Shown piece by piece: positions 34,031 to 46,980 of a DNA stretch of 64,000 nt; the stretch's first letter is position 1; each line of letters begins with the position of its first letter. The translations under genes and the position numbers were made by a program. This DNA is from DATBVX01 sp963705495 (GTDB taxonomy: Bacteria > Pseudomonadota > Gammaproteobacteria > Steroidobacterales > Steroidobacteraceae): positions 71,887 through 135,886 of the forward strand of contig CAVPJQ010000010.1 of assembly GCA_963705495.1 (NCBI GenBank), written 5' to 3'. The notes under the pieces are model-generated. The model made no database searches, had not been told where the DNA came from, and saw nothing but the letters and a program-made list of their open reading frames with translations.

Positions 34031-34056
34031 CCGGGCAGCGGATCTCCGCCGCCCGG
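34031..34056 (+). terminator. Attenuator-like hairpin between rplL and rpoB
   Basis: CCGGGC (34031-34036) and GCCCGG (34051-34056) pair around a partly paired loop. There is no U-run after it, so it is more likely a partial attenuator or RNA processing site, as known at this position in E. coli, than a full terminator. Confidence 0.5.
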
Positions 34057-34109
34057 CCCGTCGCTATTGGTGCGGCACTTCGCCGCAGCACTGATTGAGG
34101 TTAGTCGCA

Positions 34110-37100
34110 ATGGCCTATTCCTTTACCGAGAAGAAACGCATTCGCAAGGACTTCGGCAAGCGCCAGAGCATCCTGGACGTGCCGTACCTGCTTGCGATCC
34201 AGCTGCAGTCCTACAAGGGCTTCCTGCAGGCCGAAGTGCCGGAGGAGAAGCGCGACGAGGTGGGTCTGCACGCGGCGTTTCACAGCGTTTTCCCGATCAC
34301 CAGCTACTCGGGTAATGCAACGCTCGAATACGTGAGCTATCGCCTCGGCGATCCCGTATTCGATGTGAAGGAGTGCCAGCTGCGTGGTCTCACGTACGCC
34401 GCCCCGTTGCGCGTGAAGGTGCGACTGGTGGTGTTTGACAAGGATGCACCGGGCGCGAAGAAACCCGTCAAGGACATCCGCGAACAGGAGGTTTACCTCG
34501 GTGAGCTGCCGCTCATGACCGATAACGGCACGTTCGTCATCAATGGCACCGAGCGCGTGATCGTGTCGCAGCTGCATCGCAGCCCTGGCGTGTTCTTCGA
34601 TCACGACAAGGGCAAGACCCACTCTTCGGGCAAGCTCCTGTTCTCGGCGCGCATCATTCCTTACCGCGGCTCGTGGCTCGACTTCGAGTTCGACCCGAAG
34701 GACTGCGTGTTCGCACGTATCGACCGGCGCCGCAAGCTCCCGGTCACGATCATCCTGCGTGCGCTCGGTTTCACCGAGGAGCAGATGCTCGACACGTTCT
34801 TCGAGAAGAACACTTTCCACCTGTCGAAGAGCGAAATCGCGTTGGGGCTCATCCCGCAGCGCCTGCGCGGCGAGACTGCGAGCTTCGAAATCCGTGTCGG
34901 CAAGCAGGTCATCGTCGAGGAAGGCCGGCGCATCACCGCGCGGCACGTGCGCCAGCTCGAGGATGCCGGTGTCAAGCAGCTGCCGGTGCCGCAGGAATAC
35001 CTGCACGAAAAGATCCTGGCCCACGACGTCGTCAACAAGGACACGGGCGAAATCCTCGCCAAAGCCAACGAGAAGCTCACCGCCGCGACTGTGGCAAAGC
35101 TCATCGAAGCGGGCATCGGGTCGATCGAGACCCTGTATGTGAACGATCTGGATCGCGGTGCGTACATCTCGGACACGCTGCGCATCGATCCGACGCGTAC
35201 GCGCCTGGAAGCGCTGGTAGAGATCTACCGCATGATGCGTCCGGGCGAGCCGCCGACCAAGGATGCGGCCGAGAACCTGTTCCAGAACCTGTTCTTCAAT
35301 CCGGAGCGCTACGACCTCTCACCGGTCGGGCGCATGAAGTTCAACCGTCGCGTCGGTCGCCCGGAGATCACAGGCTCGGGCGTGCTCAGCAAGGAGGACA
35401 TCATCTCGGTGCTGCGCACGCTGATCGACATCCGCAACGGCAATGGCGAGGTCGATGACATCGATCACCTCGGCAACCGGCGCGTGCGCAGTGTGGGTGA
35501 AATGGCGGAGAACGCCTTCCGCATCGGCCTGGTGCGGGTCGAGCGCGCGGTCAAGGAGCGTCTGACGCTCGCCGAGACCGAAGGCCTGATGCCGCAGGAA
35601 ATGATCAACGCCAAGCCGGTGGCGGCGGCGGTGAAGGAATTCTTCGGTTCCTCGCAGCTGTCGCAGTTCATGGACCAGAACAATCCGCTGTCCGAAGTTA
35701 CCCATAAGCGTCGCGTCTCGGCCCTCGGCCCAGGCGGCCTGACGCGTGAGCGTGCCGGATTCGAAGTGCGTGACGTGCACCCGACGCATTACGGGCGCGT
35801 ATGCCCGATCGAGACACCGGAAGGTCCGAATATCGGCCTCATCAATTCACTCGCGGTTTATGCACGCACCAACCAGTACGGCTTCCTCGAGACGCCGTAT
35901 CGCAAGGTGACCGACGCTCGCGTGACCGACCAGATCGAATACCTGTCGGCGATCGAGGAAGGTCAGTACGTGATCGCGCAGGCGAATGCCACGCTCGATG
36001 AGAAGGGCGGCTTCAGCGACGAGCTGGTGTCCTGCCGCCACGAGAATGAATTCACGCTCTCTTCGCCCGCCCAGGTCCAGTACATGGACGTGAGCCCGAA
36101 GCAGATCGTGTCGGTGGCCGCGTCGCTCATTCCGTTCCTGGAGCACGACGATGCCAACCGCGCTCTGATGGGCTCGAACATGCAGCGCCAGGCCGTTCCA
36201 ACCCTGCGGGCCGAGACACCAGTCGTCGGCACGGGCATGGAGCGCGCGGTGGCGATCGACTCCGGCGTCACAGTGATCGCGCGCCGCGGCGGGACGGTCG
36301 ATTCGGTCGATGCCTCACGCATCGTGGTGCGTGTTTCTGATGAGGAAACCACTGCCGCCGAATCCGGCGTGGATATCTACAGCCTGACCAAGTACACGCG
36401 CTCGAATCAGAACACCTGCATCAACCAGCGTCCGCTGGTGAAGGCCGGCGACCGGATTCAACGCAGCGACGTTCTGGCGGACGGTCCCTCGACTCACCTG
36501 GGTGAGCTCGCCCTCGGGCAGAACCTGCTGGTCGCGTTCATGCCGTGGAATGGCTACAACTTCGAAGACTCGATCCTGATCTCCGAGCGCGTCGTGCAGG
36601 AAGATCGCTTCACCACGATCCACATCGAGGAGCTGACCTGTGTCGCGCGCGACACCAAGCTCGGACCCGAGGAAATTACCGCCGACATTCCCAACGTGGG
36701 TGATGCGGCGCTGGTGAAACTCGACGAGGCCGGCATCGCATTCATCGGCGCGGAAGTTCGCGCCGGCGACATCCTCGTCGGCAAGGTGACACCGAAGGGC
36801 GAGACGCAGCTCACTCCGGAAGAGAAGCTGCTGCGCGCCATCTTCGGCGAGAAGGCTTCGGACGTTAAGGACACGAGCTTGCGCGTGCCACCGGGCATGG
36901 ATGGCACGGTGATCGACGTGCGCGTCTTCACCCGCGATGGCGTGGAGAAGGATGCCCGAGCACTCGCCATCGAGAAGTCTGAGCTTGAACGGGTACGCAA
37001 GGACCTCGCGGACCAGCAGCGCATTCTCGAGGATGACCTCTACCAGCGCGTTGCGGCGATGCTGGTTGGGAAGACGGTCGAGGGGGGTCCCAAGAAGCTC

Positions 37101-38189
37101 AGGGCGGGCACGCAGATCACGCACGAGTATCTCGACGAGGTGCCACGTGAGAACTGGTTTGAAATCCGCGTGCGCGAAGAGGACGCCAACACCCAGCTCG
37201 AAGCGGCTGCGGAGCGATTGCAGACGCAGCACAAGGCCTTCGAGAAGCGCTACGAGGAGAAGAAAGCCAAGATCACCGCGGGCGATGACCTCGCTCCGGG
37301 CGTCCTCAAGATGGTGAAGGTGTATCTCGCGGTCAAGCGGCGCGTGCAGCCGGGCGACAAGATGGCCGGCCGTCACGGCAACAAGGGCGTGATCTCGACC
37401 ATCGTCCCGATCGAGGACATGCCGTACCTCGAGGACGGCACACCGGTCGATGTCGTGCTCAACCCACTCGGCGTGCCCTCGCGCATGAACGTAGGCCAGG
37501 TGCTCGAGACGCATCTCGGCTGGGCCGCCAAGGGCCTGGGCCTGAAGATCGGCCGCATGCTCGATGCGCAGAACGCAGTACAGGAAGTTCGCAACTTCCT
37601 CGACACGATCTACAACGAGTCGGGCGGCCAGAAGGAAAACCTGAGCTCGCTCACCGACACGGAGATCGTCGAGCTCGCGACCAATCTGCGCGAAGGCGTG
37701 CCGATGGCAACGCCGGTGTTCGACGGCGCCAGCGAGGACGAGATCAAGCGCATGCTGAAGCTCGCCGACCTGCCGACCAACGGGCAGACGACGCTTTACG
37801 ACGGGCGTACCGGCGAGAAGTTCGACCGCCAGATCACGGTCGGGTACATGTACATGCTCAAGCTCAACCACCTGGTGGATGACAAGATGCATGCGCGCTC
37901 GACCGGACCGTACAGTCTGGTGACGCAGCAGCCGCTCGGCGGCAAGGCACAGTTCGGCGGACAGCGTTTCGGCGAGATGGAAGTGTGGGCGCTCGAGGCC
38001 TACGGCGCTTCCTACACGCTGCAGGAAATGCTCACCGTCAAGTCCGACGACGTGCAGGGCCGCACGCAGATGTACAAGGCTATTGTTGACGGCAACCACG
38101 AGATGAAAGCGGGCATGCCGGAATCCTTCAACGTATTGGTGAAGGAGATCCGCTCGCTCGGCATCAACATGGAGCTCGAGCAGGAGTAA
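34110..38189 (+). CDS. rpoB: DNA-directed RNA polymerase subunit beta
   Basis: A 1359-residue catalytic subunit (E. coli 1342). The rifampicin-pocket region FFGSSQLSQFMDQNNPLSEVTHKRRVSALGPGG carries the sensitive-type residues Asp, His and Ser at the common resistance sites. GDKMAGRHGNKGV and the C-terminal GGKAQFGGQRFGEMEVWALEA are also conserved. ATG 34110 gives the usual MAYSFTEKKRIRKDFG start; a TTG 15 bases upstream is not supported. Confidence 0.98.
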   Translation: MAYSFTEKKRIRKDFGKRQSILDVPYLLAIQLQSYKGFLQAEVPEEKRDEVGLHAAFHSVFPITSYSGNATLEYVSYRLGDPVFDVKECQLRGLTYAAPLRVKVRLVVFDKDAPGAKKPVKDIREQEVYLGELPLMTDNGTFVINGTERVIVSQLHRSPGVFFDHDKGKTHSSGKLLFSARIIPYRGSWLDFEFDPKDCVFARIDRRRKLPVTIILRALGFTEEQMLDTFFEKNTFHLSKSEIALGLIPQRLRGETASFEIRVGKQVIVEEGRRITARHVRQLEDAGVKQLPVPQEYLHEKILAHDVVNKDTGEILAKANEKLTAATVAKLIEAGIGSIETLYVNDLDRGAYISDTLRIDPTRTRLEALVEIYRMMRPGEPPTKDAAENLFQNLFFNPERYDLSPVGRMKFNRRVGRPEITGSGVLSKEDIISVLRTLIDIRNGNGEVDDIDHLGNRRVRSVGEMAENAFRIGLVRVERAVKERLTLAETEGLMPQEMINAKPVAAAVKEFFGSSQLSQFMDQNNPLSEVTHKRRVSALGPGGLTRERAGFEVRDVHPTHYGRVCPIETPEGPNIGLINSLAVYARTNQYGFLETPYRKVTDARVTDQIEYLSAIEEGQYVIAQANATLDEKGGFSDELVSCRHENEFTLSSPAQVQYMDVSPKQIVSVAASLIPFLEHDDANRALMGSNMQRQAVPTLRAETPVVGTGMERAVAIDSGVTVIARRGGTVDSVDASRIVVRVSDEETTAAESGVDIYSLTKYTRSNQNTCINQRPLVKAGDRIQRSDVLADGPSTHLGELALGQNLLVAFMPWNGYNFEDSILISERVVQEDRFTTIHIEELTCVARDTKLGPEEITADIPNVGDAALVKLDEAGIAFIGAEVRAGDILVGKVTPKGETQLTPEEKLLRAIFGEKASDVKDTSLRVPPGMDGTVIDVRVFTRDGVEKDARALAIEKSELERVRKDLADQQRILEDDLYQRVAAMLVGKTVEGGPKKLRAGTQITHEYLDEVPRENWFEIRVREEDANTQLEAAAERLQTQHKAFEKRYEEKKAKITAGDDLAPGVLKMVKVYLAVKRRVQPGDKMAGRHGNKGVISTIVPIEDMPYLEDGTPVDVVLNPLGVPSRMNVGQVLETHLGWAAKGLGLKIGRMLDAQNAVQEVRNFLDTIYNESGGQKENLSSLTDTEIVELATNLREGVPMATPVFDGASEDEIKRMLKLADLPTNGQTTLYDGRTGEKFDRQITVGYMYMLKLNHLVDDKMHARSTGPYSLVTQQPLGGKAQFGGQRFGEMEVWALEAYGASYTLQEMLTVKSDDVQGRTQMYKAIVDGNHEMKAGMPESFNVLVKEIRSLGINMELEQE

Positions 38190-38195
38190 CGCGCT

Positions 38196-38219
38196 GCCTC
38201 GGGTCGCGAGACCCGAGGC
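38196..38219 (+). terminator. Perfect 10-bp hairpin with GCGA loop after rpoB
   Basis: GCCTCGGGTC (38196-38205) and GACCCGAGGC (38210-38219) enclose a GCGA tetraloop of the stable GNRA class, six bases after the rpoB stop. With no U-tract following and rpoC downstream, it probably marks RNA processing or protects mRNA ends. Confidence 0.6.
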
Positions 38220-38297
38220 TCGTGAAAGCGATTTCAGAAATTCTGTAGCCCGGGATTTCCGGTGCTGACAACCGGGAATCTCGAAGATGGTGAATAC

Positions 38298-42524
<4,227 letters not shown>

Positions 42525-42528
42525 GGAC

Positions 42529-42559
42529 GGAGCGAGTGCACTTAACGTGCACTCGCTCC
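42529..42559 (+). terminator. Perfect 13-bp hairpin after rpoC
   Basis: GGAGCGAGTGCAC (42529-42541) and GTGCACTCGCTCC (42547-42559) flank a TTAAC loop, starting four bases after the rpoC stop. The stem is very stable, but no U-run follows, so intrinsic termination is uncertain; it may stabilise the rpoBC message or belong to the adjoining repeat array. Confidence 0.6.
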
Positions 42560-42567
42560 GGACGAAC

Positions 42568-42720
42568 GCCCGCACATGGATGTGCGGGCTGGATCAGCCC
42601 ACAGGGACGTAATCGCGCGATCTGTTCTGCCGCACACGGACGTGCGGGCCGGATCACGCCACAGGGATGTACGGGCGTGTGATCGCACGATCCTTCCGCC
42701 CGCACTCATGTGCAGGTCGG
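42568..42720 (+). repeat. Degenerate array of GGA-loop hairpin repeats
   Basis: About three diverged units of 60-70 bases. The stems are GCCCGCACA-TGGA-TGTGCGGGC (42568-42589), GCCGCAC-ACGGAC-GTGCGGGC (42629-42649) and a decayed CGCCCGCAC-TCAT-GTGC (from 42697). Each is followed by a GGATCA..CCACAGGGA(C/T)GTA segment or its remnant. The pattern resembles interspersed hairpin repeats seen between genes in some gammaproteobacteria. Any reading frame through it is an artefact. Confidence 0.65.
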
Positions 42721-42752
42721 ATTGCGCTACACGTCAACGCAAGGAGACGCCT

Positions 42753-43610
42753 GTGTCGTTCCGGTTTCTGCTGCGTGTCATCACCCTTCCCCTCCTCGTC
42801 GTTCTCTGCGCGCTCACGGCCCCGGCATATTCCGCGAATGAAACGCCCGACGTGCGACTCTACGCGCTCGACTGCGGTCGTGCCGAGTTCAAGGACATGG
42901 GCATGTTTTCCGATACCGGCGAATACGACGGCAAGACCGGCGCACTCGCAGTGCCCTGCTTTCTGATTCGCCACCCCAAGGGCAGCTTGTTGTGGGACAC
43001 GGGTCTCGGCGACAAGATTGCGGAAAACAAGGATGGCGCCGATTTCAACGGAATGCGCTTCACAGTGACCACGACACTGACCGATCAGCTCAAGGCCATT
43101 GGCCTCGCGCCGGCGGATGTCACCTTCATCGCTTTTTCGCATTTTCATCTCGATCACACCGGCAATGCCAATGCGTTCGCCGCCTCGACCTGGATCATCA
43201 ACCGAAGCGAGTTGAGCTGGGCGACGGCGGATCCGACGCCGGGGGGAGTGAATCCTGAGAGCTTCAGCGCCTACAAGGATGCGAAGACCCAGATGATCGA
43301 GGGTGACTACGATGTGTTCGGGGACGGGAGCGTGCGGATTCTCAGGGCGCCGGGACATACCCCGGGTCACCAGGTGCTGGAGGTGATGCTGCAGAAGGCA
43401 GGCCGGGTGATCCTGTCAGGCGATCTCTATCACACGCGCGCCAATCGCGAGTTCACCCGCGTACCGGCTTTCAACGCGAGCCGCGCCGACACGCTGGCAT
43501 CGATCAACCGTATCGAGACAATCGTGCGCAACACCAAGGCGCGTTTCATCGTGCAGCACGATCCGGACGATTTCCGCTCGCTGCCGAAGTTTCCGGCGTA
43601 CCTCGACTGA
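42753..43610 (+). CDS. Metallo-beta-lactamase-fold hydrolase, lactonase-like, exported
   Basis: A 285-residue protein with a signal peptide (RFLLRVITLPLLVVLCALTAPAYSA), so probably periplasmic. The dinuclear zinc motif is H130-F-H132-L-D134-H135, with further ligands in APGHTPGH and SGDLYH. The shape, including a long N-terminal part before HxHxDH, resembles N-acyl-homoserine lactonases and related MBL lactonases; signal degradation is possible but not established. GTG 42753 has AAGGAG seven bases upstream. It stands alone between rpoC and a minus-strand pair. Confidence 0.8.
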   Translation: MSFRFLLRVITLPLLVVLCALTAPAYSANETPDVRLYALDCGRAEFKDMGMFSDTGEYDGKTGALAVPCFLIRHPKGSLLWDTGLGDKIAENKDGADFNGMRFTVTTTLTDQLKAIGLAPADVTFIAFSHFHLDHTGNANAFAASTWIINRSELSWATADPTPGGVNPESFSAYKDAKTQMIEGDYDVFGDGSVRILRAPGHTPGHQVLEVMLQKAGRVILSGDLYHTRANREFTRVPAFNASRADTLASINRIETIVRNTKARFIVQHDPDDFRSLPKFPAYLD

Positions 43611-43642
43611 AATGCGAATCATCGCCGCCGGGTGTAAAGGCG

Positions 43643-44413
43643 CTACGCTGGCACCTCGGGCGAACTCAGGGCGCGCAATTCCGCCACGATGACAGGCCAG
43701 ATGCTGCTCGCGGGGTCGATGACTGCGAAATGCCCGACGTTGGGCAGACGAACCAGCCGGGTACGCGGATGTGCCACGACGTAGGACTCCGCGAGCGCTA
43801 CGGGCACGATCTCATCCGCCTCACCATGGACGAGGGTGACCGGCACGGCAGGCGATGCGAGCCGGCGGGGATCCGCATCGGCGCGATTCGCTGGCGAGGT
43901 TCCGAGGAACGCATGGGCCGCGCCGTCGCCGAGGTTACGCTCGTGCGCCAGATGCAGATCGGCGGCCGCTCCGAGAGCCAGCGTGCCCACGAGGAGCGGC
44001 GTTCCTCGCGCTGCGCTCACCCAGAGTACGAGATGACCGCCGGCGGAGTGCCCGATCAGCACGACCCGCCCATTGTGATGGCGGACTCGCGTCGGGACGA
44101 TCTCGAGCGCGCGGGCCACGTCATGCAGCGTTGTGTCCGGCTCGCCGGGAATGCGGCGGTACTCCGCCGAGGCGACCGTCCAACCCGCCGCAGCAAGTGC
44201 TTCGGCCATCGGCCTGGTGTGTGCCCTGTCGTAGTGCGGCCGCCAGAACCCGCCGTGCAGGATCAGTAGGAGTGGCCGCTGCGCAGCTCCGGCCGCGCCA
44301 ACCCACACGTCGGCAACGTGCTCGGGCCCGTGGTCGTAGCTGACCACTTGATCGGGTGCTCGCGCCTCGCGCGTCAGCACGCTGCGGTCTTCCACGAAGG
44401 TTGGATCGTTCAT
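43643..44413 (-). CDS. Alpha/beta hydrolase, HGGxW (arylformamidase/esterase) type
   Basis: A 256-residue serine hydrolase. The oxyanion motif is HGGFW (residues 53-57), the nucleophile S123 (GHSAGGH), with an acid in GEADEIVP and the His in NVGHFAVID. HGGFW-type enzymes include kynurenine formamidases and small carboxylesterases. It begins ten bases after the PLP decarboxylase gene on the same strand, so the two may act in one pathway, for example on tryptophan-derived amines or amides; this is a guess from context. Confidence 0.8.
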   Translation of the reverse strand: MNDPTFVEDRSVLTREARAPDQVVSYDHGPEHVADVWVGAAGAAQRPLLLILHGGFWRPHYDRAHTRPMAEALAAAGWTVASAEYRRIPGEPDTTLHDVARALEIVPTRVRHHNGRVVLIGHSAGGHLVLWVSAARGTPLLVGTLALGAAADLHLAHERNLGDGAAHAFLGTSPANRADADPRRLASPAVPVTLVHGEADEIVPVALAESYVVAHPRTRLVRLPNVGHFAVIDPASSIWPVIVAELRALSSPEVPA

Positions 44414-44423
44414 GGGCCCCGGG

Positions 44424-45779
44424 TCAGGCGCCGCAAGCGCGTGCCACCCGGATCATCGCCGCCGCGCTCTTTTCGACGTCCTCATCCGTCGTCGCCCAGG
44501 AGCAGACGCTGATGCGCATCGCGGTCTGCTGCTGCCACACGGTGCCGCCGCACCAGCAGGTGCCATCCTGCTGGATGCCCTGGATCACGCGCTGAGTCAT
44601 TTCGGGAGTCCCGAAGGACACGAGCACCTGGTTCAGAACGACGTCGTTGAGAATCCGGTAGCCCGCCGCCGACAGGCGTTGCGCGAACCGCCGCGCGCCA
44701 CGACAGTTGCGCTCGAACAATTCGGCGAGTCCTTCGCGCCCCAGGCAAAGCAACGCGGCCCACACCTCGACGCCACGCGCCCGTCGCGAGAGCTCCGGCG
44801 TGAAATCACTTTGATCACGATAGGTCGTGTCCTTCGGCAGATACTCCGCGCTCACCGACATCGCGGCGCGCAACGGCGCCGCATCACGCGAGAATGCGAG
44901 CCCCGAGTCGTAGGGCACGTTGAGCCACTTGTGCGCGTCGGTCGCCCACGAATCCGCAAGCTCGATGCCCGCGGCGAGGTGCGCAAGGGCGGGCGATGCC
45001 TTGGCCCACAAGCCGAATGCGGCATCGACGTGAACCCATGCTCCGTCCGCGTGTGCCCGTGCGCAGAGTTCGGCAAGGGGATCGAACGAACCCGTGTTCA
45101 CGTTCCCCGCCTGCAGACACACGATGGTGCGTGCGTCGACACGCGGGAACCGATCGGCTCGCATGCGCCCCTGCGCATCGACCGGCACGCACTTCACGCG
45201 GCTGCGTCCCAGGCCGAGCAGGCCCAGCGATTTGAGTACTGTCGGATGAGCTTCCTCGCCGACGACCACAGTGATGGGCGGTGCGCCGATGAGGCCGTCC
45301 GCTTCCACGTTCCAGCCCGCGCGCTGAAATACCCTGTTGCGTGCGGCGGCGAGTGCCGTGAAGTTGGCCATCGTTGCGCCGGTGACGAACCCGGCGCCCG
45401 TTTCCGCCGGAAAGCCGAACAGCTCGACCATCCAGCGCAGCGCGATCTCCTCGAGCCGCGACACACCCGGAGTCGAAAGATACAGCCCCGAATTCTGGTC
45501 CCACGCGGTGGCGAGCCAATTGGCCGCGACGGTCGCCGGGAGCGCGCCGCCGATAACGAACCCGAAGAAGCGCGGGCCGGCCATCGCCATCGTGGCCGGG
45601 GCGATGTACTCATCGAGCAGTTCGAGGATGCGCTCCGGTGTCGTCCGGGCAGCCGGAAGGGGTCCTTCGAGCTCCGCCAGGCGCGCCACTGCGGCAGCGG
45701 AGGGGGCAACTGCACGTTCTCCAACGTCTTCGAGGTAGCGGATTGCGCGCTGCGCAGCGTTCTCATAGAGCGGTCTCAT
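44424..45779 (-). CDS. PLP-dependent group II amino acid decarboxylase
   Basis: A 451-residue fold-type I PLP enzyme of the aromatic-L-amino-acid/glutamate decarboxylase family. The Schiff-base lysine is K284 in WATDAHKWLN, the PLP-stacking His is in GEEAHPT, and HVDAAFG supplies the Asp that contacts the ring nitrogen. Group II members decarboxylate Trp, Tyr, DOPA, Glu or related acids, or act as aldehyde synthases; the substrate cannot be read here. It is upstream of an arylformamidase-type hydrolase and divergent from the rpsL operon. Confidence 0.85.
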   Translation of the reverse strand: MRPLYENAAQRAIRYLEDVGERAVAPSAAAVARLAELEGPLPAARTTPERILELLDEYIAPATMAMAGPRFFGFVIGGALPATVAANWLATAWDQNSGLYLSTPGVSRLEEIALRWMVELFGFPAETGAGFVTGATMANFTALAAARNRVFQRAGWNVEADGLIGAPPITVVVGEEAHPTVLKSLGLLGLGRSRVKCVPVDAQGRMRADRFPRVDARTIVCLQAGNVNTGSFDPLAELCARAHADGAWVHVDAAFGLWAKASPALAHLAAGIELADSWATDAHKWLNVPYDSGLAFSRDAAPLRAAMSVSAEYLPKDTTYRDQSDFTPELSRRARGVEVWAALLCLGREGLAELFERNCRGARRFAQRLSAAGYRILNDVVLNQVLVSFGTPEMTQRVIQGIQQDGTCWCGGTVWQQQTAMRISVCSWATTDEDVEKSAAAMIRVARACGA

Positions 45780-45921
45780 GCGGGGACTCCTGGCTCGAAC
45801 GAGTCGCGTACCCTACTGGAGGAGGCGGGGACGATCCATCCGCAAGCGCGCCAGGCCCGCCGGCTTGCAAAGGAGCGCAAAAACCCCACATCTGGCGGCA
45901 TCTTGCAGCGCATCATTCCGG

Positions 45922-45950
45922 TTGACAGGTCCTTGAACCACTTCTAAAAT
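45922..45950 (+). promoter_or_regulatory. Sigma-70 promoter of the str operon
   Basis: TTGACA (45922-45927) and TAAAAT (45945-45950) are separated by 17 bases, about 100 bases before rpsL, with a GC-rich start region (CCGCGG). This is close to consensus, as expected for rpsL-rpsG-fusA-tuf-rpsJ. Confidence 0.75.
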
Positions 45951-46004
45951 CCGCGGCCTTTGTTTCCCGGCCCATTTCCGCCGGGCCCAAAAACCGAATC
46001 CACG

Positions 46005-46032
46005 ACCGGGCCGCCTGAAGAGGCGGCCCGGT
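46005..46032 (+). terminator. Perfect 12-bp leader hairpin before rpsL (attenuator candidate)
   Basis: ACCGGGCCGCCT (46005-46016) and AGGCGGCCCGGT (46021-46032) flank a GAAG loop and are followed by a pyrimidine-rich TCTTCTC, ending 20 bases before the rpsL ATG. It could attenuate transcription or control rpsL translation. Confidence 0.6.
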
Positions 46033-46052
46033 TCTTCTCACGCAGGAAAAAC

Positions 46053-46427
46053 ATGGCGACGACCACACAGTTGATCCGCAAGCCGCGGCTGTCGGCGACC
46101 TACAAGAGCAAGGTTCCCGCGCTCGGCGCAAGCCCGCAGAAGCGCGGCGTGTGCACGCGTGTGTACACCACGACCCCGAAGAAGCCGAACTCCGCGCTTC
46201 GCAAGGTGTGCCGCGTGCGATTGACGAACGGCTATGAGGTCACGAGCTACATCGGCGGCGAGGGCCACAACCTGCAGGAACACTCGGTGGTCATGATTCG
46301 TGGCGGCCGCGTGAAGGACCTCCCAGGCGTTCGCTATCACACCATCCGCGGCACGCTCGATTGCGCCGGTGTCACCGATCGCAAGCAGGGACGTTCCAAG
46401 TACGGCGCCAAGCGGCCCAAGAAGTAA
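46053..46427 (+). CDS. rpsL: 30S ribosomal protein S12
   Basis: A 124-residue decoding-centre protein, the same length as in E. coli. Streptomycin-site residues are wild type: Lys in TTPKKPNS and Lys in GRVKDLPGVRYH. ATG 46053 is preceded by AGGAAA. It is the first gene of the str operon. Confidence 0.98.
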   Translation: MATTTQLIRKPRLSATYKSKVPALGASPQKRGVCTRVYTTTPKKPNSALRKVCRVRLTNGYEVTSYIGGEGHNLQEHSVVMIRGGRVKDLPGVRYHTIRGTLDCAGVTDRKQGRSKYGAKRPKK

Positions 46428-46439
46428 CCGAGACCGACC

Positions 46440-46919
46440 ATGTCCAGACGTGCACAAGCCCCGGTCCGCAGCATTCTCCCGGACCCGAAGTTCAACAGCG
46501 AGATGCTCGCGAAATTCATGAACGTCGTCATGAAGCGCGGCAAGAAATCCGCCGCGGAGCAGATCCTCTACGGTGCGCTCGATCGCATTACAGAAAAAAC
46601 CGGCAAGCCCGGTGACCAGGCGATCCTGTTGCTGCAGCAGGCGCTCGAGAACGTGAAGCCGGTGGTCGAAGTGAAGTCACGCCGCGTCGGCGGCGCCACT
46701 TACCAGGTGCCGGTCGAAGTGCGCTCCAGCCGCCGCCAGACCCTCGCCATGCGCTGGATGATCGAAGCCGCTCGTGACCGGAGCGAGAAATCGATGGCGC
46801 ATCGCCTCGCGCACGAATTGATGGATGCCGCCGAGAACCGCGGCAACGCGGTCCGCAAGCGCGAAGACACGCACCGCATGGCCGAAGCGAACAAGGCGTT
46901 CGCGCACTACCGCTGGTAA
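46440..46919 (+). CDS. rpsG: 30S ribosomal protein S7
   Basis: A 159-residue head protein that nucleates 30S head assembly and contacts the E and P sites. It begins MSRRAQAPVRSILPDPKF; the core has MNVVMKRGKKSAAEQI and MRWMIEAARDR. It lies 12 bases after rpsL. In E. coli S7 represses this operon from the rpsL-rpsG gap; no clear structure is seen in the short gap here. Confidence 0.97.
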   Translation: MSRRAQAPVRSILPDPKFNSEMLAKFMNVVMKRGKKSAAEQILYGALDRITEKTGKPGDQAILLLQQALENVKPVVEVKSRRVGGATYQVPVEVRSSRRQTLAMRWMIEAARDRSEKSMAHRLAHELMDAAENRGNAVRKREDTHRMAEANKAFAHYRW

Positions 46920-46980
46920 GTGGATGAGCGCGGTACCGGACAGCACAGGCGCCGTCAGCCGCCGAACTAAGGACTCGACA

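Noticed and set aside
34101..38099. Long open frames on the minus strand inside rpoB, and similar ones inside rpoC and both tuf genes.
   Set aside because: They are antisense shadows of strongly conserved genes caused by GC-rich third positions; none has a plausible ribosome site or family motif.
42568..42720. CRISPR-like array after rpoC.
   Set aside because: Units are palindromic, degenerate and only about three, with no uniform spacers and no cas genes in the window.
42576..42752. In-frame extension of the MBL hydrolase into the repeat array.
   Set aside because: The GTG at 42753 has AAGGAG and begins a clean signal peptide; the upstream peptide is translated hairpin repeat.
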